Origin: an uncultured Bacteroidota bacterium
GTDB lineage: Bacteria; Bacteroidota; Bacteroidia; Bacteroidales; F082
Direction: 5' to 3'
DNA length: 41,481 nt
NCBI GenBank assembly: GCA_903891085.1
Contig: CAITDJ010000078.1
Coordinates: 1-41,481 of the forward strand
The notes beneath the pieces are model-generated. The model was not told where the DNA came from. It did not search any database and worked only from the letters and a program-made list of their open reading frames with translations. A program made the position numbers and the translations under genes. Positions within the stretch are counted from its first letter, which is position 1, and each line of letters opens with the position of its first letter. This document shows positions 26,031-34,650 of the stretch, in pieces.

Positions 26031-26825
26031 CTATCGTAATACGTTGATTAGATTAAAATTGATCTCTGTAATAATTTCAAGAAGCTGGTAATTCTTACTA
26101 AACTCAGCTATTGCTTGTTGATATTCGATGGCGCCACGTGTTTGAATCTCTTTCAACCGGGTGTATTCTGCAGTGGTGATCTCACCATTTAAAAACTGGT
26201 TTTGAGCCATTTGCATTTGAATCATCGTAAATTTCTGATAATCATTGTAAATTCGTATATAGTTCTGCCATTGAATCATCATATTGTAGGCTTCTACAAC
26301 CTCTTTTTCGACATATTTACGATTGATATCACGTTGGGCAAATGAAAGTTCGATCCATTTTTTTTGCTTGTTTATCCTGTTTCTCCTATCGACTAATGTT
26401 GCGAATGGGAACCGAATATAAAAACCGACAGCATAATTATCACGGATCGACTCGCTGAAATAAAATCGGTCGATTCGGGTTAATTCGTCGCGGTCGCGAA
26501 AATTCCATTTACCAAAATTCCAGTCAACATTGAAACTGAAATGTTCGAGCCAATAACGCTCCTGGGTCTTTTTTTCGTAATAATAATAGTCGGCTTTCAG
26601 CTCTTCGTATCGAACAGCCGGTGAATTGGCAACAGCTGAGTCGATCAACACACGCAACGAGGGTAGTCGTTTTGTGATATCGTCTACCAATGGATTAAAA
26701 AGTTTGGAATCATCATTAATATAAATCTGAGCAACTGTTTTATTACTGATGAATAAAATAGAGGTAACAACAAAAAATGGAATGAAAAAGACAGACAATT
26801 TATCAAATGTTATAATCTTACACAT
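26031..26825 (-). CDS. Half-length TolC-like outer membrane protein
   Basis: A secreted protein of 264 residues; the signal peptide ends near KTVAQ. After the block LPSLRVLIDSAVANSPAVRYEELKADYY, which matches the opening helix of TolC-family proteins, there are a middle part with alternating aromatic residues (FNVDWNFGKWNF, YAVGFYIRFPF: beta-strand-like) and two long helices rich in Gln and Glu (QRDINRKYVEKEVVEAYNMM, FLNGEITTAEYTRLKEIQT). This is one helix-strand-helix unit, whereas full TolC proteins have two in about 430 residues. It sits between the sugar transferase and co-polymerase genes, where an OPX/Wza exporter gene often lies. Possibly six copies replace three full-length chains, or it is an accessory protein. 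I know of no named subfamily for it. Function in EPS export is inferred. Confidence 0.7.
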   Translation of the reverse strand: MCKIITFDKLSVFFIPFFVVTSILFISNKTVAQIYINDDSKLFNPLVDDITKRLPSLRVLIDSAVANSPAVRYEELKADYYYYEKKTQERYWLEHFSFNVDWNFGKWNFRDRDELTRIDRFYFSESIRDNYAVGFYIRFPFATLVDRRNRINKQKKWIELSFAQRDINRKYVEKEVVEAYNMMIQWQNYIRIYNDYQKFTMIQMQMAQNQFLNGEITTAEYTRLKEIQTRGAIEYQQAIAEFSKNYQLLEIITEINFNLINVLR

Positions 26826-26905
26826 ATTCTATCTGCTATTGGTTTAACAATATTTTGTTGTTTCGTTGTTTCTCTAAAATTATATAAAGTGTTTTCTATT
26901 GATCA

Positions 26906-28093
26906 TTACACATTTTCTTTTTGAAATAAGGCCGGAACTGTGCGCAAAATCAACTTGATATCTCCCCAAAATGAGTAAGTTTTTGCATATTGATTATCAA
27001 GTGCTTTTCGTTCTTCCTCTGACATTTTTCCTTTTTTTCCTCTTTGTTCAACCTGCCATAAACCCGTAATACCTGCTGGTCCCATGAACCGTTCGCTCCA
27101 GTCGTCTGAAGTTAACAATTCAGCTTCATACAAAGGCAATGGTCTATTTCCGACAATAGACATATCACCTTTCAATACATTGATCAATTGCGGAAGCTCA
27201 TCAATACTTGTGTTCCTGATAAATTTACCAACACGGGTAATTCGTGGATCATCTTTAATTTTAATAAATGTGGATGAAACATTTCTCTTTTTTGTTTCAT
27301 AGAACCAATACTCACAAATCTTTTTTCCTTCAGAATAAAGTTCCTGTGAGCAGGATTGTCCATCGGGAAGCTGGGCGCAACGGGGGCACAACAATTCATC
27401 TTCAGTCTCTTTGCTCGAAGTATCGTATTGGTTGAGATGTTTCAGATCTTTTAGTGACGCATCAGCACCCACCCGCATTGAACGAAGTTTATAAAAAAGG
27501 AATATTTTGTAGCCGGTTCCAACTCTTTTTGAAGTGTAATATACCTTTCCCTTCGATTCGAGACGAATAGCCAGCATTACAATCAGAATGAGGGGAGATA
27601 AAAATAATAGGGCAGTGGCTGAGACAAAAATATCAAATAACCGCTTGTCCCAAGGAATTTTATACTCCCGGATTTTCGCATCAGTATTTTGTGAATTAAA
27701 ATAATAGGTATTCACCCGTCGAATAAATCCAATGCGGGTAAAGATGTCGGTTTCATCGATATTTCCATCATAAAAATCACTCACTGAGGAACGTAATGCA
27801 GCATCCTTAAACTTGGTATCACGTTCAGGAGATAAAAGGATAAAAGGGGTTTTGTAATGAATGTTTTTGAATTTTAACATTTTGGAAATCTCAATACCAT
27901 TCATCCCCGGAAGAAAGACCTCACTAATAATTCCCTCATAAGAATCATCATCCTGAAGTATATTCATAGCAGCCAAACCATTCTCAACAACAGTGATTTC
28001 GAACAAATCTTTTCTGTTCTCAAATTGCTGAATAAATTTTAAGTAACCACCAATATAAATAACTTTCAACGTAAGTGCAGGGGTTTCTTCCAT
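26906..28093 (-). CDS. Undecaprenyl-phosphate sugar-1-phosphate transferase with N-terminal pseudo-receiver domain
   Basis: This 395-residue protein should start EPS synthesis by moving a sugar-1-phosphate to undecaprenyl phosphate. The C-terminal part is a PglC/WcaJ-type domain: one hydrophobic helix (about 156-177), KVYYTSKRVG, FYKLRSMRVGAD, the catalytic Asp298-Glu299 in SIDELPQLINVLKGD, and GPAGITGLWQV. The first 125 residues have the CheY fold pattern but lack every catalytic residue: GlyGly for the acidic pair, Glu58 for the phospho-Asp (SEVFLPGMNG) and no conserved Lys. This replaces the usual CoA-binding-like domain and extra helices of long WcaJ proteins. A four-Cys insertion (Cys236, 239, 248, 260) interrupts the catalytic domain. 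A true receiver gene lies 9 bases upstream. Fusion suggests control of initiation by protein-protein contact. Confidence 0.88.
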   Translation of the reverse strand: MEETPALTLKVIYIGGYLKFIQQFENRKDLFEITVVENGLAAMNILQDDDSYEGIISEVFLPGMNGIEISKMLKFKNIHYKTPFILLSPERDTKFKDAALRSSVSDFYDGNIDETDIFTRIGFIRRVNTYYFNSQNTDAKIREYKIPWDKRLFDIFVSATALLFLSPLILIVMLAIRLESKGKVYYTSKRVGTGYKIFLFYKLRSMRVGADASLKDLKHLNQYDTSSKETEDELLCPRCAQLPDGQSCSQELYSEGKKICEYWFYETKKRNVSSTFIKIKDDPRITRVGKFIRNTSIDELPQLINVLKGDMSIVGNRPLPLYEAELLTSDDWSERFMGPAGITGLWQVEQRGKKGKMSEEERKALDNQYAKTYSFWGDIKLILRTVPALFQKENV

Positions 28094-28102
28094 TGTAAAA
28101 TT

Positions 28103-28474
28103 TTATTTTCTTGCCAAAAGAATCTCGATTCGGATAGATAATTCCTCAGGATTAAATGGCTTGATCATATAGTCGTTGGCACCAAGTTTCAAACATTTCA
28201 CTTTCTCCTGGCTACTTTCAATTCCCGAAAGCATGATCATCGGAATATCACGAAAAAAACCACTTGCTCTTACATTTTTAATGAATTCATACCCATCAAG
28301 GTTCGGCATTTGAATGTCAGCAACGATTAAATCAGGCATATTACCATCTTCCATCCACTTCAAACCTTCCATACCGTCGTTACGTGTTACGACTTCGTAG
28401 GTTTTTCCTAAAAAATTTTCAAGTAATAGTCTGATACTCAATTCGTCGTCAATTACTAATATTTTCTTTTTCAT
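28103..28474 (-). CDS. Single-domain response regulator (receiver), first gene of the EPS operon
   Basis: A 123-residue CheY-like protein. It begins KKKILVIDDELS with the acidic pair in IDDE, and has the phospho-acceptor Asp in LIVADIQMPNLDG, Ser in MIMLSG and the conserved Lys in YMIKPFNPEEL. No DNA-binding or enzyme domain is present, so it acts by binding a partner. The frame is open 19 codons further upstream, but the ATG at 28474 starts right at the domain and lies about 78 bases after the best promoter in the region. The partner may be the pseudo-receiver of the next gene or the hybrid kinase at the far end of the operon (inference). Confidence 0.92.
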   Translation of the reverse strand: MKKKILVIDDELSIRLLLENFLGKTYEVVTRNDGMEGLKWMEDGNMPDLIVADIQMPNLDGYEFIKNVRASGFFRDIPMIMLSGIESSQEKVKCLKLGANDYMIKPFNPEELSIRIEILLARK

Positions 28475-28551
28475 GTAAAAATTTAATATATTTTTTTTTA
28501 ATAAATAGTTTACAAATCCTGTATTTAACAACGGTTTTACAGTATCATAAG

Positions 28552-28581
28552 CAAAAATAGTTAATTATAAGGATTAATCAA
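28552..28581 (-). promoter_or_regulatory. Promoter of the EPS operon
   Basis: On the minus strand: TTG (28581-28579), 19-base spacer, TATTTTTG (28559-28552). This fits the Bacteroidota -33/-7 consensus in sequence and spacing. The leader to the receiver ATG would be about 70 bases. No other promoter this good was seen within the operon. Confidence 0.6.
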
Positions 28582-28678
28582 CAAATTAAAGGGAAGTTAT
28601 TTACAAATTCATTGTTAATAACTTATACGGATTGTTAGTTTGTTTTTTTAATCGTAGGCCATGCAGACCCATAATCCG

Positions 28679-30715
28679 TTATTTCCGTTCATTTTTTTTA
28701 ATACTTAATATCCTCTCCAGGGCTAAAATTTCATCCCGGCATCTTGCAGCTTCAATGAAATCCAGCTCTTTCACAGCTTCTTCCATCGTTTTTCTCGTTT
28801 TCTGGATTACTTTCTGCATGGCTTCAACTGTCATATATTGAATAACAGGATCTGCTGCCAATACAATTTTTTCATCGTTCCGGAATTGCTTGTTTTCTTT
28901 GCCTGCGTAATCAACCACAGAGGTCTGACCCATGATGGCATGGGTCGATTTTAGTATAGTCTGCGGTGTGATGCCGTGTTTTTCGTTGTAAGCCATTTGT
29001 TTGATTCGACGACGTAGTGTTTCATCAATAGTTTTTTGCATCGAAACAGTAATTTTATCAGCATACATAATTACTTTACTGGCCGAATTTCGGGCTGCCC
29101 TACCGGCTGTTTGTGTCAATGATCGTTCTGAACGCAAAAAACCTTCTTTATCTGCATCAAGGATGGCCACCAAACTAACTTCCGGTAAATCGAGTCCTTC
29201 GCGCAAAAGATTCACGCCGACCAATACATCAAATTCACCCAACCTAAGTCCCCGTAGTATTTCGACGCGATCCAATGTATCAACATCAGAATGAATGTAA
29301 CGGCTTTTAATATGGAGTTTTTGGAGATATTTATCCAGTTCTTCAGCCATACGTTTCGTAAGTGTTGTTACCAGTACCCTGAAGCCGGCTTTGATTGTGT
29401 TCGAAATCTCATCGAGTAAATCATCAATCTGGTTTGAACTGGGTCTAACCTCAATCAAAGGATCAAGCAATCCTGTTGGTCGAATCACCTGTTCAACATA
29501 AACGCCATCGGTTTTCTGGAGCTCATAGTCGCCCGGCGTAGCACTTACAAAAAGAACATCACCGGTAAGTGCTTCAAATTCATCGAATTTCAGTGGACGA
29601 TTATCGAGAGCTGAGGGAAGTCTGAATCCGTATTCAACCAGGGTTTGTTTTCTAGAACGATCGCCACCATACATCGCCCGCAGTTGTGGTATTGTCACAT
29701 GACTCTCATCAATCACAGTAATATAATCATCCGGAAAAAAATCCAATAAGCAGAAAGGTCGCGAACCGGGTTTTCGTCCGTCGAAATACCGTGAATAATT
29801 CTCGATACCACTGCAATAGCCTAATTCGCGCATCATCTCAATATCATAGGTAACCCTGTCTTCGAGTCTTTTGGCTTCTTCATATTTGCCAATTTCTTTA
29901 TTGTAGGCAACCTGTTTATATAAATCATCCTGAATTTCGATAACCGAACTTTTCATTTTATCCTGTGAAGTGACGAAAATATTCGCAGGAAAAACCGTTA
30001 ACCGATCCAACGAATCAATTCTGCGGCCTCCAATAGGATCAAAACTTTCCAATGATTCTATCTCATCACCCCAGAATTGGATGCGAAACGCAAAATCGGT
30101 ATAGGCTGGAAATACATCAAGGCTATCACCTTTCACCCTGAATTTACCTCTCGACAGGTCCAGTTCGGTTCGGCTGTATAATGAGTTAACCAATGTTTGC
30201 AAAAGCAGTTGTCTGCTTATCAACTGTCCTTTTTCGAGGTGAACAACATTGCTGTTAAAATCATCGGGATTACCAATACCATAAATACATGAAACTGATG
30301 AAACAACAATGATATCGCGTCTTCCTGAAAGAAGGGAGGAGGTTGTACTTAACCGTAACTTTTCAATTTCATCGTTGATGGATAAATCCTTCTCGATATA
30401 TGTGTTTGTGGTAGGGATGAAAGCTTCAGGCTGATAATAATCATAGTAGGAAACGAAATATTCAACTGCGTTTTCGGGAAAAAACTGTTTGAATTCGCCA
30501 TATAACTGGGCAGCTAAGGTTTTGTTATGACTAAGTACAAGTGCCGGACGCTGAATTTGTTGAATTACATTGGCAACAGTGAATGTTTTTCCTGAACCAG
30601 TAACACCAAGCAAAGTCTGGGCTGTGTCACCGCGTTGTAAGCCTTCAACCAATTGTTTGATAGCCTCGGGTTGATCACCGGTTGGTTTAAAATCGGATAC
30701 AAGATTAAACTGCAT
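28679..30715 (-). CDS. uvrB: Excinuclease ABC subunit B
   Basis: UvrB is the damage-checking helicase of nucleotide excision repair; it receives DNA from UvrA and recruits UvrC. The 678 residues match the usual length. Walker A is GVTGSGKT (37-44); the beta-hairpin region that locks the DNA has YYDYYQPEAFIP; helicase motifs include VIDESHVT, LFVSATPGDYE, GVNLLREGLDLPEVSLV and QTAGRAARN. A C-terminal UVR domain for UvrC binding (about 640-675, DFIEAARCRDEILALE) is complete. It lies 59 bases after a rhomboid gene on the same strand. No promoter of its own is evident, so it may be expressed with mutL and the rhomboids. No SOS box could be judged. Confidence 0.98.
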   Translation of the reverse strand: MQFNLVSDFKPTGDQPEAIKQLVEGLQRGDTAQTLLGVTGSGKTFTVANVIQQIQRPALVLSHNKTLAAQLYGEFKQFFPENAVEYFVSYYDYYQPEAFIPTTNTYIEKDLSINDEIEKLRLSTTSSLLSGRRDIIVVSSVSCIYGIGNPDDFNSNVVHLEKGQLISRQLLLQTLVNSLYSRTELDLSRGKFRVKGDSLDVFPAYTDFAFRIQFWGDEIESLESFDPIGGRRIDSLDRLTVFPANIFVTSQDKMKSSVIEIQDDLYKQVAYNKEIGKYEEAKRLEDRVTYDIEMMRELGYCSGIENYSRYFDGRKPGSRPFCLLDFFPDDYITVIDESHVTIPQLRAMYGGDRSRKQTLVEYGFRLPSALDNRPLKFDEFEALTGDVLFVSATPGDYELQKTDGVYVEQVIRPTGLLDPLIEVRPSSNQIDDLLDEISNTIKAGFRVLVTTLTKRMAEELDKYLQKLHIKSRYIHSDVDTLDRVEILRGLRLGEFDVLVGVNLLREGLDLPEVSLVAILDADKEGFLRSERSLTQTAGRAARNSASKVIMYADKITVSMQKTIDETLRRRIKQMAYNEKHGITPQTILKSTHAIMGQTSVVDYAGKENKQFRNDEKIVLAADPVIQYMTVEAMQKVIQKTRKTMEEAVKELDFIEAARCRDEILALERILSIKKNERK

Positions 30716-30774
30716 GAAAGGTTTTTGTTGTAAAAGTAGTTTAAAACACCTTCAGGGAAGCATTGAAAAACAGA

Positions 30775-31692
30775 TTATTTGCTCTTGTTACTCATCTTAA
30801 ACAGAAACTCTTTTTCCTTTGCAGTCAAACTGCTGTAACCTGATTTTGATATTTTATCAAGAATTTCGTCCACTTTTGAAGCATATTCATTTTTCATGGC
30901 ATTATATTCTTCATCCGTGACAGGTCTGTCCCTTCGTTTGGTTTCAGGGTTCCGGTATGAAACTCTCAATTTCCGCCTTTTAAAAACATTAAAAACAGCG
31001 TAAAAATCGTAGTTTTTTTTCAGCACAATAATATAAACAAATCCCCACAACGCACCACCAAGATGGGCAATATGACCACCCGGATTGCCACGCTGTATGC
31101 TGAAAACATCGAGAACCAGAAAAACGATGGCCAAATACTTTAATCGAACCGGCCCGATAAATATCAGATTGACCGTGTATTGAGGAACGAATGTGGCAAT
31201 AGCTATCATCACCGCCAGCACAGAGGCTGATGCACCCAGTGCGATGGCCTGACGGTTTGCTGTTTCGAAAACCGGAAAAAAATTAAACGCAAGAATAAAG
31301 AAGAGGGCGCCAAATAATCCGCCAAACAGATAGGTTTGGAACAATTGTTTTTCGGAAAGATATTGAAGAAAAATTGAACCACCGGAATATAACACCAACA
31401 TATTGAACAAAATGTGAAAAAAATCCTGGTGAAGAAACATATAAGTAACGATTGTCCAGGGTTTTTCAATGAGATTTCCTGCATAAGAAGGCACTGCCAG
31501 CCATTGCATGAGGAAAGAAATACCTTCCATTTCAGGAGTGACACCTGTTTGAAACAACCACAACACAAGGCTTGTTAGTTGCACAATAACAAATACTGCA
31601 ATGTTTACCAGAATGAGTCGAGGTAAGACTGATTTCTGATTGAAAAAGTACCTTGCCGAATCAAAAAAATTCGTTTGTCCGTATGGATTCAT
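30775..31692 (-). CDS. Rhomboid family intramembrane serine protease (long C-terminal tail)
   Basis: Six or seven membrane helices in 305 residues. The catalytic Ser155 lies in ALGASASV (GxSA instead of the common GxSG) and the catalytic His210 in HIAHLGGALWG; the H-x-x-x-N region of helix 2 reads DFFHILFNMLVL. A hydrophilic tail (about 230-305) ends with EILDKISKSGYSSLTAKEKEFLFKMS, a short helical element that I recall from other Bacteroidota rhomboids (DUF6576). The gene starts 6 bases after the stop of a second rhomboid, so the two are co-expressed. Substrates are unknown; rhomboids cut membrane proteins within or near the membrane. Confidence 0.9.
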   Translation of the reverse strand: MNPYGQTNFFDSARYFFNQKSVLPRLILVNIAVFVIVQLTSLVLWLFQTGVTPEMEGISFLMQWLAVPSYAGNLIEKPWTIVTYMFLHQDFFHILFNMLVLYSGGSIFLQYLSEKQLFQTYLFGGLFGALFFILAFNFFPVFETANRQAIALGASASVLAVMIAIATFVPQYTVNLIFIGPVRLKYLAIVFLVLDVFSIQRGNPGGHIAHLGGALWGFVYIIVLKKNYDFYAVFNVFKRRKLRVSYRNPETKRRDRPVTDEEYNAMKNEYASKVDEILDKISKSGYSSLTAKEKEFLFKMSNKSK

Positions 31693-31698
31693 TGGATT

Positions 31699-32550
31699 TT
31701 AACGATTTAAAACGCCCTTTTTCTTCCAATACAAAATCAGGAAATACCCGAAAAGCATGCCTCCCAAATGGGCAAAATGAGCAATATTATCACCCGAATT
31801 TCTCCATCCTTCGAAAAGTTCAAAAGCGCCGTATAGCATTACAAAATACTTCGCTTTCATGGGTATTGCAAAATAGATGTAGATAATTGAGTTGGGAAAC
31901 ATCATACCAAAGGCAAGCAGGATGCCAAACACAGCACCGGAAGCTCCCACGACTAAGGATTGATTCAGGTAAAACTCCTTATAATCTGCCACAAAATTTA
32001 TCACCGATTGCATCGCCAGGGCGTCGTCAGGATTGGTAGAAATAAGTTGAAGATTACTTTTAAATAGTTGAAAATCATTCCAAATCTGGCCAGAATATTC
32101 ATTTAATCTAAAAGTATGTTGTGAGGTAAACTGTACAAGCGCATCCAGGTTGTGGTTGTTCAGAAATGTGTCCATCGCAGCCAGGGTGGGTGACATCTGA
32201 AAATAAATCCATATCGAATATGCAATGCCTGCACCTACGCCGGTGACCATATAATAAAGTAAAAATCGTTTTGGTCCCCAAACATTTTCAAGCACATTTC
32301 CAAACATCCACAGGGCAAACATATTGAACAGGATATGTGTAAAACCACCGTGCATGAACATATAAGTGATAAACTGGTAGGGTCTGAAATCAGAAGCGGT
32401 GATAAAATGCAATCCAAAATATTTTGTCAGGTCGATATTAAAGGTGCTTTCAAAGGTAATTGTAGCCAGAAATAGTAAGCCATTGATTATGAGGAGATTT
32501 TTTACTATTGTCGGAAGTACCTGAAAGCGTGTTGGTTGAAATTGATTCAT
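31699..32550 (-). CDS. Rhomboid family intramembrane serine protease (long periplasmic loop)
   Basis: This 283-residue protein has the canonical catalytic Ser204 in VVGASGAVFG and His261 in HFAHLGGMLFG, with GGFTHILFNMFALWMFG in helix 2. A hydrophilic insertion of about 75 residues (119-195), with many Asn and Gln, lies between helices and is unlike the neighbouring rhomboid. The C terminus is short and basic (WKKKGVLNR). It follows mutL with a 13-base gap and precedes the second rhomboid by 6 bases. The different loop and tail suggest the two proteases have different substrates or partners, which cannot be named. Confidence 0.92.
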   Translation of the reverse strand: MNQFQPTRFQVLPTIVKNLLIINGLLFLATITFESTFNIDLTKYFGLHFITASDFRPYQFITYMFMHGGFTHILFNMFALWMFGNVLENVWGPKRFLLYYMVTGVGAGIAYSIWIYFQMSPTLAAMDTFLNNHNLDALVQFTSQHTFRLNEYSGQIWNDFQLFKSNLQLISTNPDDALAMQSVINFVADYKEFYLNQSLVVGASGAVFGILLAFGMMFPNSIIYIYFAIPMKAKYFVMLYGAFELFEGWRNSGDNIAHFAHLGGMLFGYFLILYWKKKGVLNR

Positions 32551-32563
32551 TCGTTAGGTAATC

Positions 32564-34384
32564 TTATTTAAATTTAGTTAATAACTCTTGTAATGTAATG
32601 ATAGTAAATGTTTTGCGACCATCAGGTGCTACCTCGGGTGTGTGGCAGGCAAACAACATATCTATCAGATTACTCATCTCAAGATCGCTCATCCACTGGC
32701 CTTGTTTTATCGACGAATTGACTGCCATTACACGGGCCAAATTTACTTTTTTATCCAATTGAAGATCATGGAGGTTTTTTTTATAATTCTCGAGTATTGC
32801 TTCTATCAGTTCGGCAGGCTCGGTTTTTATACCTTCAGGAATTCCATTCACAATAAATGTCCGTTGATTCATCATTTCAATATTGAATCCAAGCACACCC
32901 AATTCGGTTTTTAATTCAAGCAGCAGTTCTGCATCAGAAGCATTAAGTTGTATATTGTGTGGAAACAATTCCTGTTGCGATCCTGACTGCATTCTCTCCA
33001 ATTGTTTCAGAAACTTTTCATACAATACACGATAATGTGCCAGATGTTGGTCGATGAGCAATATACCTGATTTTACAACTGTCAGAATATAAGTTTGTTG
33101 CAGTTGAATTCTTTTTATATGTTGTGGCAGATCAGTCTCCTCGGCTTCTGTTTTCTCAGGAACAGAAACCCTTTCGTGAGGATGATCCTCATAAAGAATG
33201 CGCCAGTTTGCTTGTTCCGGATTATTGAATTGGCCACTTTGCCTGATTCCGGGTTTAACATCTGAATTGCTGAATGGGTTATAATAAGGATTGAAACCAA
33301 TGGTAGGAGGGGAGACAGGACGACCCTGACGGCTTATCTCGCCAAAGTCTATGCCTGAATGATCTATGGATTCGAAATCAATCTTAGGAGAAAGATTATA
33401 TTGTCCGATAGTTTTTCGGACAGCTGCATGAATTACCGCATAAATAAGCTTGGTGTTTTGAAAATTCACTTCTGTTTTTGTAGGGTGAATATTCACATCA
33501 ATTTCGTTGGGATCAATTGTTATATTCAAAAAATATGAAGGAAAACTATCCTTGGGAAGCAGTTCCATAAATGCATTTTCGATGGCATGATGCAGATAAG
33601 GATGCTTTATAAAACGCTGATTAACAAAAAAATACTGTTCGCCACGCGTTTTGCGCGAGAACTCTGCCTTAACGATATAACCTTCAACTGATACTGTTTC
33701 CAGCATTTGATTTACGGCAAGCAACCGCTCATTGTAATTGCTCCCAAAAAGTGAAACAATACGTTGTTTTAGGTTACCTGCATACAAATGGAAAATCTCT
33801 TTGTCGTTGTGAAACAGATTAAAAACGATTTGAGGATGAATAAGACTGACACGATAGAATTCATCCAGAATTTGCCGGTATTCAGCAGGATCAGATTTCA
33901 GAAAATTTCTGCGTGCCGGGACATTAAAGAACAAATTTTTAACAGAAATATTCGACCCTGTAGTCGTTGTTACCGGCCGTTGCGAAATGAAATTTGATCC
34001 TTCGATGACAATTTGGGTGCCAATATCGTCGGTACTTTTTTTAGTTTTCAGATCAATTTGTGCAATAGCGGCGATACTTGCCAGTGCTTCGCCCCGAAAT
34101 CCCATTGTTTTGATGGCAAACAAATCATCGGCTTTTTTAATTTTTGAAGTGGCGTGTCGCTCAAAACTCATACGTGCATCGGTAACCGACATACCGCTAC
34201 CATTATCAATCACCTGAATGAGTGTTTTGCCTGAATCTTTTAAAACAATATCAATTTGAGTGGCACCTGCATCCACGGCATTCTCCAGTAATTCCTTCAC
34301 GGCGGATGCCGGACGTTGAATCACTTCACCAGCGGCAATCTGGTTGGCCACAGCATCGGGCAGAAGTTTAATAATGTCGCTCAT
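32564..34384 (-). CDS. mutL: DNA mismatch repair protein MutL
   Basis: MutL links mismatch recognition by MutS to strand removal. The 606 residues hold a GHKL ATPase domain: ELLENAVDAGA (31-41), VIDNGSGM (58-65), TMGFRGEALASIAAI, then the transducer domain with HPTKTEVNF. A Pro/Ser-rich linker (about 345-415) leads to the C-terminal dimerisation domain. There, the site that in endonuclease-type MutL reads DQHA-x2-E-x4-E is here DQHLAHYRVLYE: the first Glu is Tyr, so the nicking activity is doubtful. I believe variants of this motif are common in Bacteroidota. It is first in a probable operon with two rhomboids and uvrB. Confidence 0.97.
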   Translation of the reverse strand: MSDIIKLLPDAVANQIAAGEVIQRPASAVKELLENAVDAGATQIDIVLKDSGKTLIQVIDNGSGMSVTDARMSFERHATSKIKKADDLFAIKTMGFRGEALASIAAIAQIDLKTKKSTDDIGTQIVIEGSNFISQRPVTTTTGSNISVKNLFFNVPARRNFLKSDPAEYRQILDEFYRVSLIHPQIVFNLFHNDKEIFHLYAGNLKQRIVSLFGSNYNERLLAVNQMLETVSVEGYIVKAEFSRKTRGEQYFFVNQRFIKHPYLHHAIENAFMELLPKDSFPSYFLNITIDPNEIDVNIHPTKTEVNFQNTKLIYAVIHAAVRKTIGQYNLSPKIDFESIDHSGIDFGEISRQGRPVSPPTIGFNPYYNPFSNSDVKPGIRQSGQFNNPEQANWRILYEDHPHERVSVPEKTEAEETDLPQHIKRIQLQQTYILTVVKSGILLIDQHLAHYRVLYEKFLKQLERMQSGSQQELFPHNIQLNASDAELLLELKTELGVLGFNIEMMNQRTFIVNGIPEGIKTEPAELIEAILENYKKNLHDLQLDKKVNLARVMAVNSSIKQGQWMSDLEMSNLIDMLFACHTPEVAPDGRKTFTIITLQELLTKFK

Positions 34385-34650
34385 GCAAGTATAATAGACT
34401 TAATTAATTGATTTATAAACCCTGTGGTCTTTGCTTTCAGGATATATTTCCGGGGTAACTTGCCAATCAGAATTTGCTTCTCTATTGGACTCATCGACCC
34501 TTGGGCCATAGTTCATTGATGCTGTCAATTTTTGGTAATAAAATTCAAATCGCATGAATATCAGTATTTTAAATTTAAAAAACTACCCATTACTTGGGCA
34601 AATGTACCGATATTATTTCAAAAAAAAATGCCTCATTACATGGCAATGCG
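34385..34650. other. Intergenic region between divergent mutL and GroES-like gene
   Basis: About 290 bases in all (34385-34676). A frame runs through its right part but lacks a start with support and would sit ahead of the promoter. I see no riboswitch (no cobalamin box before the transporter operon), hairpin or clear mutL promoter in it. Confidence 0.5.
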
